The notes below the pieces were generated by a model. That model was not told the origin of the DNA. It saw only the letters and a program-made list of their open reading frames with translations, and made no database searches. The position numbers were made by a program, and so were the translations under genes. Shown one piece after another: positions 27,586 through 36,602 of a DNA stretch of 64,000 nt; the stretch's first letter is position 1; every line of letters begins with the position of its first letter. The stretch is from an uncultured Flavobacteriaceae bacterium (GTDB taxonomy: Bacteria; Bacteroidota; Bacteroidia; Flavobacteriales; Flavobacteriaceae): contig CANLRK010000007.1 in the NCBI GenBank assembly GCA_947493535.1, forward strand, positions 62,001 to 126,000, given 5' to 3'.

Positions 27586-29830
27586 GTAATAATTGGTAGA
27601 CTAATAATTTTGTTATTTGTTGTTTCCCGGCGTTTTCTTTTAGTGTAGTGAATAAGTACTTAAAATCACAACCGGTTTTATAATTACTACATCCATAGGC
27701 GGTTTTTCCTTTTAAAATAGTACCTTTTTTACATTTTGGACAAGGTATACTGCTGATTTTATTATTCGCTTTAAATTTTACAGTGTAATCGTCATCTAAA
27801 CATAGTCTGCCTTCTTGAACCCCTTCTTTAGTAGCAAACCCTTTTAAATTAATTGTACTCCCTTTTGTTATAAGGCGTTCTACCTGTTTTTTTGGAAGTT
27901 TTTTATTGTGATAGATAAACGCAATGCGAAAGTTACAGCCATTATTGTAATTGCTACAGCCATAGGCAGATTTCCCTTTAATGATAGCACCGTTTTTACA
28001 TTTAGGGCATTGATTTTTTTTAGAAGTGTTTTTTTTAGTTGCAGGTTTGTTTTCTTGCTGGTGAGAAATATTTGCTTGTAGGGTTTCTGACCTTACTTCA
28101 TATACCAACTGATCTACCATACGCTTCATATTTTTGATGAATGTTGAAGCGCTATAGGTTCCTTTTTCTATTTCCATTAATTGTTTTTCCCACAAACCTG
28201 TCATTTCAGCAGACTTAATAAGTTCATTTTGAATAGTGTTTATTAATTGTATACCAGTATCTGTTGGTAATACTTGTTTTTTATTACGAATAATATATTT
28301 ACGCTTAAATAAAGTTTCAATAATATTGGCCCGTGTAGAGGGTCTTCCAATACCATTTTCTTTCATTAGTTCTCGCATTTCCTCATTATCTACATGCTTC
28401 CCAGCAGTTTCCATGGCCCTCAACAAAGTTGCTTCCGTGAATTGTTTTGGAGCTTTGGTTTGTTTTTCAATAAAGGTAGGGGAGTGCGGACCTTCTTCTC
28501 CTTCTACAAATGAAGGTAAACTATCTTTAGTTGTTACTGAAGATTCATCAGTCTCAAACACAACTTTCCATCCTTTTTTTAAAATTTTTTTACCAGAGGT
28601 TTTAAAGGTAACTGCTTCTGCCTGTCCAAATACTGTAGTATTTGCTACACTACAATCATCATAAAAAGATGCAATAAAACGCAAGGTTATACAATTGTAT
28701 ACCTGTTGTTGTTTGTACCCTAATTGTGTTTGTATTCCTGTAGGAATAATGGCATGGTGATCGGTTACTTTTTTGTCATTAAATACTTTAGCTGACTTTT
28801 TTATTTTTTTACCTAAAAGTGGCGTAGTTAATTCTTGATAAGCTGTTAGTTTAGTTAAAATGCCTTCAATTTTAGGGTATAGATCATTAGGTAAAAAGGT
28901 AGTATCTACTCTTGGATAAGTAACTAACTTTTGTTCGTATAACTGTTGTGCTATTTTTAATGTTTCTTCTGCTGATAAGCCAAACTTTGTATTGCAATAC
29001 ACTTGCAACCCTGTTAAGTCGAATAGTTTTGGGGCATATTCTTTACCATTTTTCTTACTTATTGAAGTAATTTTAAAATTACTTTGCTGTACTTTTTCTG
29101 CGAACACTTCGCCATCAGCTTTATTTAAAAAGCGTCCTTCTTCACAGTTAAAGGTTGTGTTTTTGTATACTGTTTGTAGTTCCCAATAGGGTTGTGGTGT
29201 AAAGTTTTCTATTTCAACAAAACGATTTACAACCATTGCTAGTGTAGGGGTTTGCACTCTTCCTATGGAGAGTACTTGTTTGTAGCCTCCATGCTTTAAG
29301 GTATATAGTCTTGTAGCATTCATACCTAGTAACCAATCACCGATAGCACGTGAAAACCCTGCATAAAACAAGTTATCATATATAGCTGCATCTTTTAAAT
29401 TTTTAAAGCCATCTTGAATGGCTTCAGTGGTTAATGATGAAATCCACAACCGTTTTACAGGTCCTGTGTAATTGGCTTGAAGTAATACCCAACGCTGTAT
29501 AAGTTCTCCTTCTTGTCCGGCATCACCACAATTAATTACTTCAGTAGCTTTGGCACATAATTCTTTTATAATTGAGAATTGTTTTTTGATACCGCTATTG
29601 TCAACTACTTTAGTTTTAAACTTTTCTGGTAGCATGGGTAAATTATTTAAATCCCATTTTTTCCAATGCGGTTTATAATCGTTAGGTTCAAATAATGTGC
29701 ATAAATGTCCGAAGGTATATGTTACAATATAACCATTACCTTCATAATAGCCTTCACGTTTTGTATTAGCGCCTAACACAGCAGCTATTTCTCGGGCAAC
29801 ACTAGGTTTTTCGGCAATACATGTTTTCAC
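27566..29830 (-). CDS. topB: DNA topoisomerase III (type IA)
   Basis: The 754-residue enzyme relaxes and decatenates DNA through a 5' phosphotyrosine. The N-terminal TOPRIM shows CIAEKPSVAREIA and the acidic GDAGQEGELI. The catalytic Tyr is in VTYPRVDTTFLP, and IGRVQTPTLAMV and GRPSTRANIIETL are conserved. The C-terminus carries two zinc-ribbon topoisomerase modules (CPKCKNGAIIKGKSAYGCSN and CPKCKKGTILKGKTAYGCSN), followed by a Lys-rich tail. The start is GTG: the conserved N-terminal residues begin immediately after it and no ATG is available. A helicase-topoisomerase pairing with RecQ is a known functional partnership, here three genes apart. Confidence 0.95.
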   Translation of the reverse strand: MKTCIAEKPSVAREIAAVLGANTKREGYYEGNGYIVTYTFGHLCTLFEPNDYKPHWKKWDLNNLPMLPEKFKTKVVDNSGIKKQFSIIKELCAKATEVINCGDAGQEGELIQRWVLLQANYTGPVKRLWISSLTTEAIQDGFKNLKDAAIYDNLFYAGFSRAIGDWLLGMNATRLYTLKHGGYKQVLSIGRVQTPTLAMVVNRFVEIENFTPQPYWELQTVYKNTTFNCEEGRFLNKADGEVFAEKVQQSNFKITSISKKNGKEYAPKLFDLTGLQVYCNTKFGLSAEETLKIAQQLYEQKLVTYPRVDTTFLPNDLYPKIEGILTKLTAYQELTTPLLGKKIKKSAKVFNDKKVTDHHAIIPTGIQTQLGYKQQQVYNCITLRFIASFYDDCSVANTTVFGQAEAVTFKTSGKKILKKGWKVVFETDESSVTTKDSLPSFVEGEEGPHSPTFIEKQTKAPKQFTEATLLRAMETAGKHVDNEEMRELMKENGIGRPSTRANIIETLFKRKYIIRNKKQVLPTDTGIQLINTIQNELIKSAEMTGLWEKQLMEIEKGTYSASTFIKNMKRMVDQLVYEVRSETLQANISHQQENKPATKKNTSKKNQCPKCKNGAIIKGKSAYGCSNYNNGCNFRIAFIYHNKKLPKKQVERLITKGSTINLKGFATKEGVQEGRLCLDDDYTVKFKANNKISSIPCPKCKKGTILKGKTAYGCSNYKTGCDFKYLFTTLKENAGKQQITKLLVYQLLHENTNT

Positions 29831-29923
29831 GGTATACTTACATATTAATAGACATGCAAAGTACAGTTTTTACTTGATATTATAATGAAAAAAGGCTCAA
29901 GCTTTTCTAGTAGTTATTTTGGA

Positions 29924-31495
29924 TTATGAGCTGCATGAAAGCATTGAACAACCTATTTTATGACGTGCCCATTCAGGACGTTTTGCAAACCATTTTTGAT
30001 GTTCGGGTTGCTCTTCATATGGTTTTTGTAGTAGGGTGTACAACTCATCTACAAGTTGGTACTCTTCCTTATCTGCAGCTTCAATGGCTAGTTGAGCCAT
30101 GTAGTTTCGTAAAACATATTTAGGGTTAATACCGTTCATTGCGCTAGTTCTTTCGGTGTCAGTATAAGGTTCTTCTGCCAACCTGTTGATATATGTTTGC
30201 AGCCATGTTTCCCAACGTTTTTTTATTTCACCTGTAATTTCTTCTGGTTTATAAAAGGCTTCTTTTATAGGATTTAAAATAGCTTTAAGGTTTATATTAT
30301 CGTTTTTGCTATAACTCGCTAAGCTTCTGAAAAAAATAGTCATATCAGTTTCAGATAAATGTAGGTTTGCTTCTAAATTTTTAATTAATTCAGTATCATT
30401 TTCATTATAAGAAGTTAAACCAAGTTTTGCTTTCATCATTTGCTGGTATTTATGATGAAACTGTGTGTTATACTCATTCAAAATGATTTCTAAAGCTTCA
30501 GCATCTTCTATAAGCGGGTATAAAGCGTTAGCCAATTGTAGTAGGTTCCATAGACTAATATTAGGCTGATTTCCAAAACGATAGCGTTTATGTTCGCTGT
30601 CGGTAGTGTTTGGAGTCCAGTCGTAATCAAACCCTTCTAGCCAACCATAAGGACCATAGTCTATTGTTAATCCTAAAACAGACATGTTATCGGTATTCAT
30701 TACCCCGTGCACAAAACCTACCCGTTGCCAATGTATAATCATGTTGAGTGTTTTATTGCAAACTGCCTGGAAGAAAGTTAAATAATCAGCTTTATTTCTA
30801 TTAGCAATTTCAGGAAAATGGTGTGTTATAGTATAGTCTACTAAGGTTTTTAAGGTAGTATAATCTTTGCGTGCTGTTAAGATTTCGTAACTCCCAAAAC
30901 GTAAAAAAGAGGGAGCTACCCGACAGACAATAGCTCCTTTTTCATAGGCTGGATTTCCGTTGTACAATACATCTCGTAAAACCTGATCGCCAGTTAAGGC
31001 TAATGATAACGCTCGAGTAGTAGGTACCCCTAAATAATGCATAGCTTCACTACAGAGGTATTCGCGTATGGAAGAGCGTAACACTGCTAATCCATCTGCT
31101 GAACGTGAGTAAGGAGTTTCTCCTGCGCCCTTTAATTGTAGTGTCCATTTTTTATTATCGTGAATTATATCGGTAAGATTAATTGCTCTACCATCGCCTA
31201 ATTGTCCTGCCCAGTTACCAAATTGATGCCCTCCATAGCACATGGCATAAGGCGTGGTGTTTTGCAGTAATTGATTACCAGTAATTACTTTTAAAAAGTC
31301 CTCAGAAGTTAACATCTTTTCAGAAATACCTATGCTATTAGCGAAGTGTTTAGCCGTATGTATTAGTTTAGGATTTGCTGTTTTTTTAGGTTGTACGTAT
31401 GAATAGCAAGCTCCTAATACTTGACGACGTGTGTTGTTTAAGTTCTTGTCAGCAGGGAGTTGTTTAGTAAATGTATGGCTTGTGTTTAATTCCAT
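29924..31495 (-). CDS. selO: SelO/YdiU family protein adenylyltransferase
   Basis: SelO is a pseudokinase-fold enzyme that transfers AMP to Ser/Thr/Tyr of proteins in redox-stress responses. The 523-residue protein shows the family blocks YGGHQFGNWAGQLGDGRA, LKGAGETPYSRSADG, GVMNTDNMSVLG, DYGPYGWLEGFD and NQPNISLWNLLQLANAL. It ends with a Cys-containing tail (KIGCSMLSCSS); like most bacterial forms it has Cys rather than selenocysteine near the C-terminus. Length is slightly over the usual 480-500. The gene is separated from its neighbours by more than 90 bp on each side and is probably monocistronic. Confidence 0.95.
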   Translation of the reverse strand: MELNTSHTFTKQLPADKNLNNTRRQVLGACYSYVQPKKTANPKLIHTAKHFANSIGISEKMLTSEDFLKVITGNQLLQNTTPYAMCYGGHQFGNWAGQLGDGRAINLTDIIHDNKKWTLQLKGAGETPYSRSADGLAVLRSSIREYLCSEAMHYLGVPTTRALSLALTGDQVLRDVLYNGNPAYEKGAIVCRVAPSFLRFGSYEILTARKDYTTLKTLVDYTITHHFPEIANRNKADYLTFFQAVCNKTLNMIIHWQRVGFVHGVMNTDNMSVLGLTIDYGPYGWLEGFDYDWTPNTTDSEHKRYRFGNQPNISLWNLLQLANALYPLIEDAEALEIILNEYNTQFHHKYQQMMKAKLGLTSYNENDTELIKNLEANLHLSETDMTIFFRSLASYSKNDNINLKAILNPIKEAFYKPEEITGEIKKRWETWLQTYINRLAEEPYTDTERTSAMNGINPKYVLRNYMAQLAIEAADKEEYQLVDELYTLLQKPYEEQPEHQKWFAKRPEWARHKIGCSMLSCSS

Positions 31496-31647
31496 TTTAT
31501 AAAAACTTAATTTAATGCGTTTTATATATATTTATATAAACTATTCATTTATGATTTTTGTTGACCAGCTTATAAATATTTATGTTTTCAAAATTACAAT
31601 AAATTACTAGTTGTGTTTGCTATTTTAGTCGGATAAATATTATGAGA

Positions 31648-32376
31648 TTACCACCATACTACAAAGATTTTTTCTAGTTTGTTATCAGGTGTTTTAAGCC
31701 AGCACAAAGGTGCTTTATTATTCGCTAATAGGTTTTTAATTTCCGAAATAACGCTAGTGTATGTACTCCAAGGTACATTGTTATGTGGTGTTACCAACCA
31801 ATTGTGTTTGCTAGGGATGTACCATTGGCAAGTTTTAAAATTGGAACTATTTTTCAGGTTTACATAAAAACCAACAATACACCCTTGGTTTATTTTTGGA
31901 TATGTAGTTTTATTTTGTTGGTAAGGCACAAACAATTGTGCTTGAAAATGTACATATTGTTTTGTTTTATCAGGACTTATATTAAGCTGTTTTAGCACAG
32001 ATATCGCTTCTGGTTTATGTAATAATGGTAATTGTTTAGTTTTTAGTTTGTGTAGTTTTTCTACTAAACTATCTTTTCTGTTAGGACCAATCCAATGCTC
32101 CAACTCTGATGACCCCACAGTTTCGTCGTATACGTAGAATTTATAGACTATTTCTAAATGAATAGGCGTGTTGTTTTGTAGAAAAATAACATCGAGTTCA
32201 CCAATTGTTTGTTTATTATGTTTTATTTGTAAGTTACTGGTTAATAACTGTGTATTGGTATTCTGTTGTAATTGATGGATTATATAACGTTCTACCAAGT
32301 GCCCTAAGCGTATGTTATGTTGTGGTAATTGAAGATTTGTTAGTGGAGCAGGAGTAAGTGGAGCTATTTGTTCCAA
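31648..32376 (-). CDS. DUF1853 protein, start uncertain
   Basis: The protein matches DUF1853 (LGHLVERYIIHQL, GELDVIFLQNNTPIHLEIVYKFYVYD, HWIGPNRKDSLVEKLHKLKTKQLPLL). The family has a PD-(D/E)xK nuclease-like core; its function is unknown. The coordinates given start at the TTG at 32376. The open frame continues 28 codons further upstream to 32460, and the added residues (IETQYKGVLHTPLLWEGKLN) look like the conserved N-terminus, but no ATG, GTG or TTG lies in that stretch. Translation may start at ATT 32457 or CTG, or the native start has been mutated. A TAGCTTTG -7-like element sits directly before this extension. Confidence 0.75.
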   Translation of the reverse strand: MEQIAPLTPAPLTNLQLPQHNIRLGHLVERYIIHQLQQNTNTQLLTSNLQIKHNKQTIGELDVIFLQNNTPIHLEIVYKFYVYDETVGSSELEHWIGPNRKDSLVEKLHKLKTKQLPLLHKPEAISVLKQLNISPDKTKQYVHFQAQLFVPYQQNKTTYPKINQGCIVGFYVNLKNSSNFKTCQWYIPSKHNWLVTPHNNVPWSTYTSVISEIKNLLANNKAPLCWLKTPDNKLEKIFVVWW

Positions 32377-32613
32377 CCCATTTAGTTTGCCTTCCCAAAG
32401 GAGCGGTGTATGCAGTACTCCTTTATATTGTGTTTCTATGTTTTTATTTGCTTCAATACGTCAAAGCTATTTATTTCAATTGAAATGCTTGTTATAATCA
32501 CTCTGTTTTTGACTTATTTGTTGTTATGTTAGAACAATTTGATGCATTGTGGTGCATTTACATGGCTTTAGCATAAAGTATCCATGAAGGTACACATGAA
32601 ACAAAAGTATAAG

Positions 32614-32645
32614 AAAATACCCTAAAAATTATTCTAGGGTATTTT
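32614..32645. terminator. Hairpin, probable terminator of a lost minus-strand gene
   Basis: A perfect 11-bp stem (AAAATACCCTA pairing with TAGGGTATTTT) has a 10-nt loop. No intact gene ends here. On the minus strand it follows the T9SS-tail-like remnant at 32671-32709 by 25 bp, the usual spacing of a terminator. Confidence 0.5.
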
Positions 32646-32670
32646 GCATTTAAATAATATTGGTTAGTTA

Positions 32671-32709
32671 TTATTTAATGAGTACTTTTTTTACAGTTAT
32701 TTCATCAAG
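32671..32709 (-). pseudogene. Remnant of a T9SS sorting-domain C-terminus
   Basis: On the minus strand a 12-codon frame reads LDEITVKKVLIK followed by TAA. This resembles the ends of the T9SS cargo proteins in this window (GEISVKKFVKN, GEMVKKLIKK). Only the tail survives, as an in-frame stop lies directly upstream. The hairpin after it and the direct-repeat operator before it (32778-32810) suggest a deleted regulated gene. The short length makes chance similarity possible. Confidence 0.3.
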
Positions 32710-32777
32710 TTAAATTTTATTAAGGGTTAATTTAAGGTTCAAATATGTGAGTTTTTATAAAAACAACTGTTAAGTAA

Positions 32778-32810
32778 TTAGGCAATGGTAGATTTACTTA
32801 CGGTATGGTA
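32778..32810 (-). promoter_or_regulatory. Direct-repeat site A, probable LytTR operator
   Basis: On the minus strand TACCATACCGTAA (32798-32810) and TACCATTGCCTAA (32778-32790) form a direct repeat 20 bp apart. LytTR-type domains bind paired direct repeats about 21-22 bp apart. The site lies 168 bp before the LytS ATG and in reverse orientation to it. Confidence 0.5.
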
Positions 32811-32885
32811 GTTTGTATTAAAAAGGAAAGAAAAGAGTATGTATAGTTTTTTTATAAAACATTTTTTATTTATTACAATACTTAT

Positions 32886-32919
32886 TTATGGTGTGGTAGT
32901 ATTTATTTAGGTAATGGCA
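32886..32919 (-). promoter_or_regulatory. Direct-repeat site B, probable LytTR operator
   Basis: On the minus strand TGCCATTACCTAA (32907-32919) and TACCACACCATAA (32886-32898) form a direct repeat 21 bp apart, matching sites A, C and D. It lies 58 bp before the LytS ATG and may mediate autoregulation. Confidence 0.5.
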
Positions 32920-32977
32920 GAACGATTGTTTTCAAAAGATATATATTGCATGCAACTGGTTTTTGTTGCTCCATACT

Positions 32978-35752
32978 ATGCTAAAACACTTTTTTTTAAT
33001 TCTAATCTTCTTTACATTTTTCCAAAGTTATTTACCTGCTCAGGTACTTAATGATAGAGATTTCATCAATTTTACGGTTGAAGATGGCTTACCAAGTAAT
33101 GAGGTGTATGAAGTTTTTGAAGATTCGAAAGGTTATTTATGGATAGCTACAGATAGAGGGGTAGCTAGGTATAATGGGTATGAGTTTGTTACCTATACCA
33201 TTGCAGACGGATTGCCGGATGATACCATATTTAATTTTTACGAAGATAAAAAAGGTAGAATTTGGTTTTTTTCGTTTAATGGTAGGGTAGGATTCTATTT
33301 TAATGAGCGATTTACTACCTTAAATATTAAGGTGCCTCATAAGATAATTTTAGGCATGACAGTTAACAACAATCAGGTAGAGGTTTTATATAGTTATAGT
33401 ATAAGTCTTGAAACTAAACTCAATTTTGAATTAAAAGATAATAGCGCCATAAATATTAGGTGGAGTAAGCAAAGTAAAGCCGATGTTACAAATGCTATTA
33501 TTAACGGAAGGCATAAACTGGGCATTCATGTAGGAGATTCTATATGTTTAAAAAATGCTAGTGGCTTTTTAAAATTGGACGGGTTTGGCTTAAAAAATAG
33601 AACACAATTATCTGGTATTAATAATTTTACGGGAGTAAATTTTTTAGCAAAGTTTAATGGAGAGTTGGAAGAAATTAAGTTTGCCAATGATACAATGCAA
33701 CTTACTACTGTTGCCCAATTAAAAACATATATTCCTTCAGGGATTATTAAAGATAGTTATGGTGGTTTGTGGGTTGCTACGCTTAATAAAGGGATTTTGT
33801 ATGCCTCTAACCCTAAAAATTATGTAAAAGAGTTTGATGTATCTGTAAGTAAAAAAGGGCTATCAAGATATTTTAAAAACGATCAATATGAAATTATAAT
33901 TAATAACGATAAAGAGCTATTTAAAAAAAATAAAGGTAATTATAAAAAAGTAGCCACACTTCAAGGAACCTTAGGGTATATTTATAAAGAAGGGGAGAGG
34001 TATTTTGTAAATTCCCAAAACGAAGTAATAGAATTTGACTCTTTAGGAAAAGCTGAATACAAGTATAAATTGTTTTTAAAAAATCTAATACCATTTAAGC
34101 TTACAGGACTAAATGGCTTTAGAAAACTAAAAAGCTTAAATGATGAATATGTAACTTGTTATTCTAATAAAATTCACTTTTTAAAAGATTCATCTTTTAT
34201 AGAAATAGATGGAGCAAAAAGACTTACCCATTTGTATGCAATAAAAGACACCTTGTGGGCAGGAGGATTAGAGGGATTATTTGCTGTTAATATTAAAAGC
34301 AAGAAAAACCTAAAAAAGAATACTGATTATAGGCTAAACCAACGAGTTAGTTATTTATCTGGTATACACAACTGGTTGTTAGTAGCTACAAGGGGTAACG
34401 GTTTGTATTTAAAAAAAGGAGAACAAATAGTTTCTATAAAAAAAGAAGATGGCTTAATAGATAATTCACTTTCGAAAATTGTAACAGACAAGCAGCACAC
34501 CATATGGGTGTCTTCTAATAAAGGGGTGAGTAAAATAACTTTTACTTCGTTCACCCCTTTAAGTTATACCATTGATAATATTACCAAAGAAGACGGGTTA
34601 TTGTCATTAAAAATAAATGATTTACAGTATTATCAAGATAAAATTTTAGTGTTAACAGATGAACTGTTACACGAGTTTCCCAAAGTAATTAATCGACCAA
34701 CTATAAATCTGAAGTTTTATGTTAAAGAGGTAAAGGTAAATGGACAAACAGTAAGGGCATCTGTGCTTAATAAGCTAGAGCACTACCAAAACAATATAGA
34801 AATTAATTATGAAGCGGTATACTATCCTAATCCTGAAGGACTGTATTATAAATATTCTAATGATGGAGGTGATACTTGGAAAGTAACTAATAGTAGGAGG
34901 TTAAATTTTTTAAATCTTAATTACGGAGCCTATACCTTTTTAGTAAAAGCGGTTAATGCTAACGGTATAGAAAGCAACGTGAAATCGATACAGTTTACTA
35001 TAGCAGCTCCTTTTTGGAAAACCGCTTGGTTTTTAAGTATTAGTCTATTATTAGCAGCCATTATTCTTATCCTAATCATTAGGAATATCCTCAAGCAAAA
35101 TAGAATGAAAAATAAAGTAGTAGAGATGGAGTTAAAAGCCTTAAAATCTCAAATGAACCCACATTTTTCGTTTAATAGTATGAATTCTATACAGTCGTTT
35201 ATACTTGAAAATAAACAAGATGAGGCTTTAGCGTTTATAGCTAAGTACTCTAAATTAATTAGGTTAATACTAAATAACTCGGCCAAGCCTTTTATTTCTC
35301 TGCAAGAGGAAATTAATGCCTTGCAACTTTATTTAGATATTGAACAAGTTAGGCTTAACAATAAGTTTTCGTATCAATTTTTAATAACCTCTGAAATTGA
35401 TCCAGATGCTATTAAAATACCTTCAATGATTTTGCAACCTTATATAGAAAACGCTATTTGGCATGGTATATCTAACAAAGAAGGAAGAGGAAGTATACAA
35501 ATAAGTTTTACGGTAAAAAATAATATTCTTAATTGTTCAATAGAAGATGACGGGGTAGGGAGATTAAAAGCTCAAGCGTTAAAAAGTAAACGAAGTATTA
35601 AATACAAATCATTCGGTTTAGATATTACCAATGAACGAGTAAAACTAATAAATTCTTCAAGGAAAATTATGGGGGTAAAAATTATTGATTTATATGATGT
35701 TACTAAAAAACCTACTGGGACAAGAGTTGAAATTAAAGTAGTAACAAAGTAA
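32978..35752 (+). CDS. LytS-type sensor histidine kinase with propeller and Y_Y_Y sensor domains
   Basis: The 924-residue protein has a signal peptide (LKHFFLILIFFTFFQSYLPAQ). It continues with a periplasmic two-component-regulator propeller (repeats such as DGLPSNEVYEVFEDSKGYLWIATDRGVARY) to about residue 590, and a Y_Y_Y domain near 600-685. One transmembrane segment lies near 690-712, followed by a cytoplasmic His_kinase domain. The phospho-His is in SQMNPHFSFNSMNS, and the ATPase N-box is ILQPYIENAIWHG with DDGVG. A TTG-started extension of five codons exists, but the ATG at 32978 gives the best signal peptide. The response regulator follows 2 bp later. Two operator-like repeats lie upstream. 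The ligand is unknown. Confidence 0.92.
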   Translation: MLKHFFLILIFFTFFQSYLPAQVLNDRDFINFTVEDGLPSNEVYEVFEDSKGYLWIATDRGVARYNGYEFVTYTIADGLPDDTIFNFYEDKKGRIWFFSFNGRVGFYFNERFTTLNIKVPHKIILGMTVNNNQVEVLYSYSISLETKLNFELKDNSAINIRWSKQSKADVTNAIINGRHKLGIHVGDSICLKNASGFLKLDGFGLKNRTQLSGINNFTGVNFLAKFNGELEEIKFANDTMQLTTVAQLKTYIPSGIIKDSYGGLWVATLNKGILYASNPKNYVKEFDVSVSKKGLSRYFKNDQYEIIINNDKELFKKNKGNYKKVATLQGTLGYIYKEGERYFVNSQNEVIEFDSLGKAEYKYKLFLKNLIPFKLTGLNGFRKLKSLNDEYVTCYSNKIHFLKDSSFIEIDGAKRLTHLYAIKDTLWAGGLEGLFAVNIKSKKNLKKNTDYRLNQRVSYLSGIHNWLLVATRGNGLYLKKGEQIVSIKKEDGLIDNSLSKIVTDKQHTIWVSSNKGVSKITFTSFTPLSYTIDNITKEDGLLSLKINDLQYYQDKILVLTDELLHEFPKVINRPTINLKFYVKEVKVNGQTVRASVLNKLEHYQNNIEINYEAVYYPNPEGLYYKYSNDGGDTWKVTNSRRLNFLNLNYGAYTFLVKAVNANGIESNVKSIQFTIAAPFWKTAWFLSISLLLAAIILILIIRNILKQNRMKNKVVEMELKALKSQMNPHFSFNSMNSIQSFILENKQDEALAFIAKYSKLIRLILNNSAKPFISLQEEINALQLYLDIEQVRLNNKFSYQFLITSEIDPDAIKIPSMILQPYIENAIWHGISNKEGRGSIQISFTVKNNILNCSIEDDGVGRLKAQALKSKRSIKYKSFGLDITNERVKLINSSRKIMGVKIIDLYDVTKKPTGTRVEIKVVTK

Positions 35753-35754
35753 TT

Positions 35755-36489
35755 ATGATAAAAGCCGTTATTGTAGACGATGAGTTGCATGCAATTAATG
35801 TATTAACTAAGTTACTAGAAAAGTTAGATATAGTTATAGAAATAGTAGCTTCGGCCACTTCGGTTAACGATGGTTATGAAGTTATTCAGCAATACCAACC
35901 AGATTTGGTTTTTTTAGATGTTGAAATGCCAGGTGGTAATGGTTTTGATTTACTCAGCAAGTTTACAGCGGTTACTTTTCAAGTAATTTTTACTACAGCT
36001 TATGAACATTATGCTTTACAAGCAATTAAAATTTCAGCATTAGATTATATTTTAAAGCCTATAGCAATTGAAGAGTTGAATGCTGCCGTTAAAAAAGTTA
36101 GTACAAAAAAAGTACAAGAGGCAAAGCGAGTAGTTTCGTTATTAGAAAACTTACACACGAATCAGCTTAAAAGTATTGTATTGCCAAATAAAGGCAGTTA
36201 TGAACCAATAAATATAAGTGAGATAATATTACTAAAAGCAGATAATAATTATACAGAGTTTATACTTCAAAACGGAAAGACCATTTTAGTGAGTAAAACC
36301 ATAAAAGAATACGAAGATTTATTAATTAATAAAGGTTTTTTTAGGGTTCATAAATCAACCATCATAAATCTAACTCATATAGAAAAATACACTAAAGGAG
36401 ATGGGGGAGAAGTGCTAATGAATAATGGATCTATAGCGAAGGTTTCTAGATATAGAAAAAAAGAGTTTTTAAAGATGTTTTATGATTGA
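35755..36489 (+). CDS. LytTR-family response regulator
   Basis: The 244-residue protein has a receiver domain with the phospho-acceptor in LVFLDVEMPG (Asp55) and the conserved Lys in YILKPI near residue 100. A C-terminal LytTR DNA-binding domain follows, with the motifs IILLKADNNYTEFIL, FFRVHKSTIINLTHIEKY and SRYRKKEFL. It is the cognate regulator of the LytS kinase 2 bp upstream. The direct repeats A-D (32778-38901) are its most likely targets, because they flank this gene pair and fit the LytTR binding-site form. Those target assignments are inference. Confidence 0.93.
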   Translation: MIKAVIVDDELHAINVLTKLLEKLDIVIEIVASATSVNDGYEVIQQYQPDLVFLDVEMPGGNGFDLLSKFTAVTFQVIFTTAYEHYALQAIKISALDYILKPIAIEELNAAVKKVSTKKVQEAKRVVSLLENLHTNQLKSIVLPNKGSYEPINISEIILLKADNNYTEFILQNGKTILVSKTIKEYEDLLINKGFFRVHKSTIINLTHIEKYTKGDGGEVLMNNGSIAKVSRYRKKEFLKMFYD

Positions 36490-36492
36490 TAG

Positions 36493-36526
36493 AACCATAT
36501 ACTAAGTGATTGCTACCATAGCCTAA
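36493..36526 (+). promoter_or_regulatory. Direct-repeat site C, probable LytTR operator
   Basis: AACCATATACTAA (36493-36505) and TACCATAGCCTAA (36514-36526) form a direct repeat 21 bp apart, in the same orientation as the gene 76 bp downstream. A further half-site in the opposite orientation (AACCATACACAAA) lies just after it. Confidence 0.6.
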
Positions 36527-36602
36527 TTTTTGTGTATGGTTTACTTAATAATTAAGCATATTCATGATTAGATTACTTTAAATGACGAATTAAACTTTAG
36601 CA

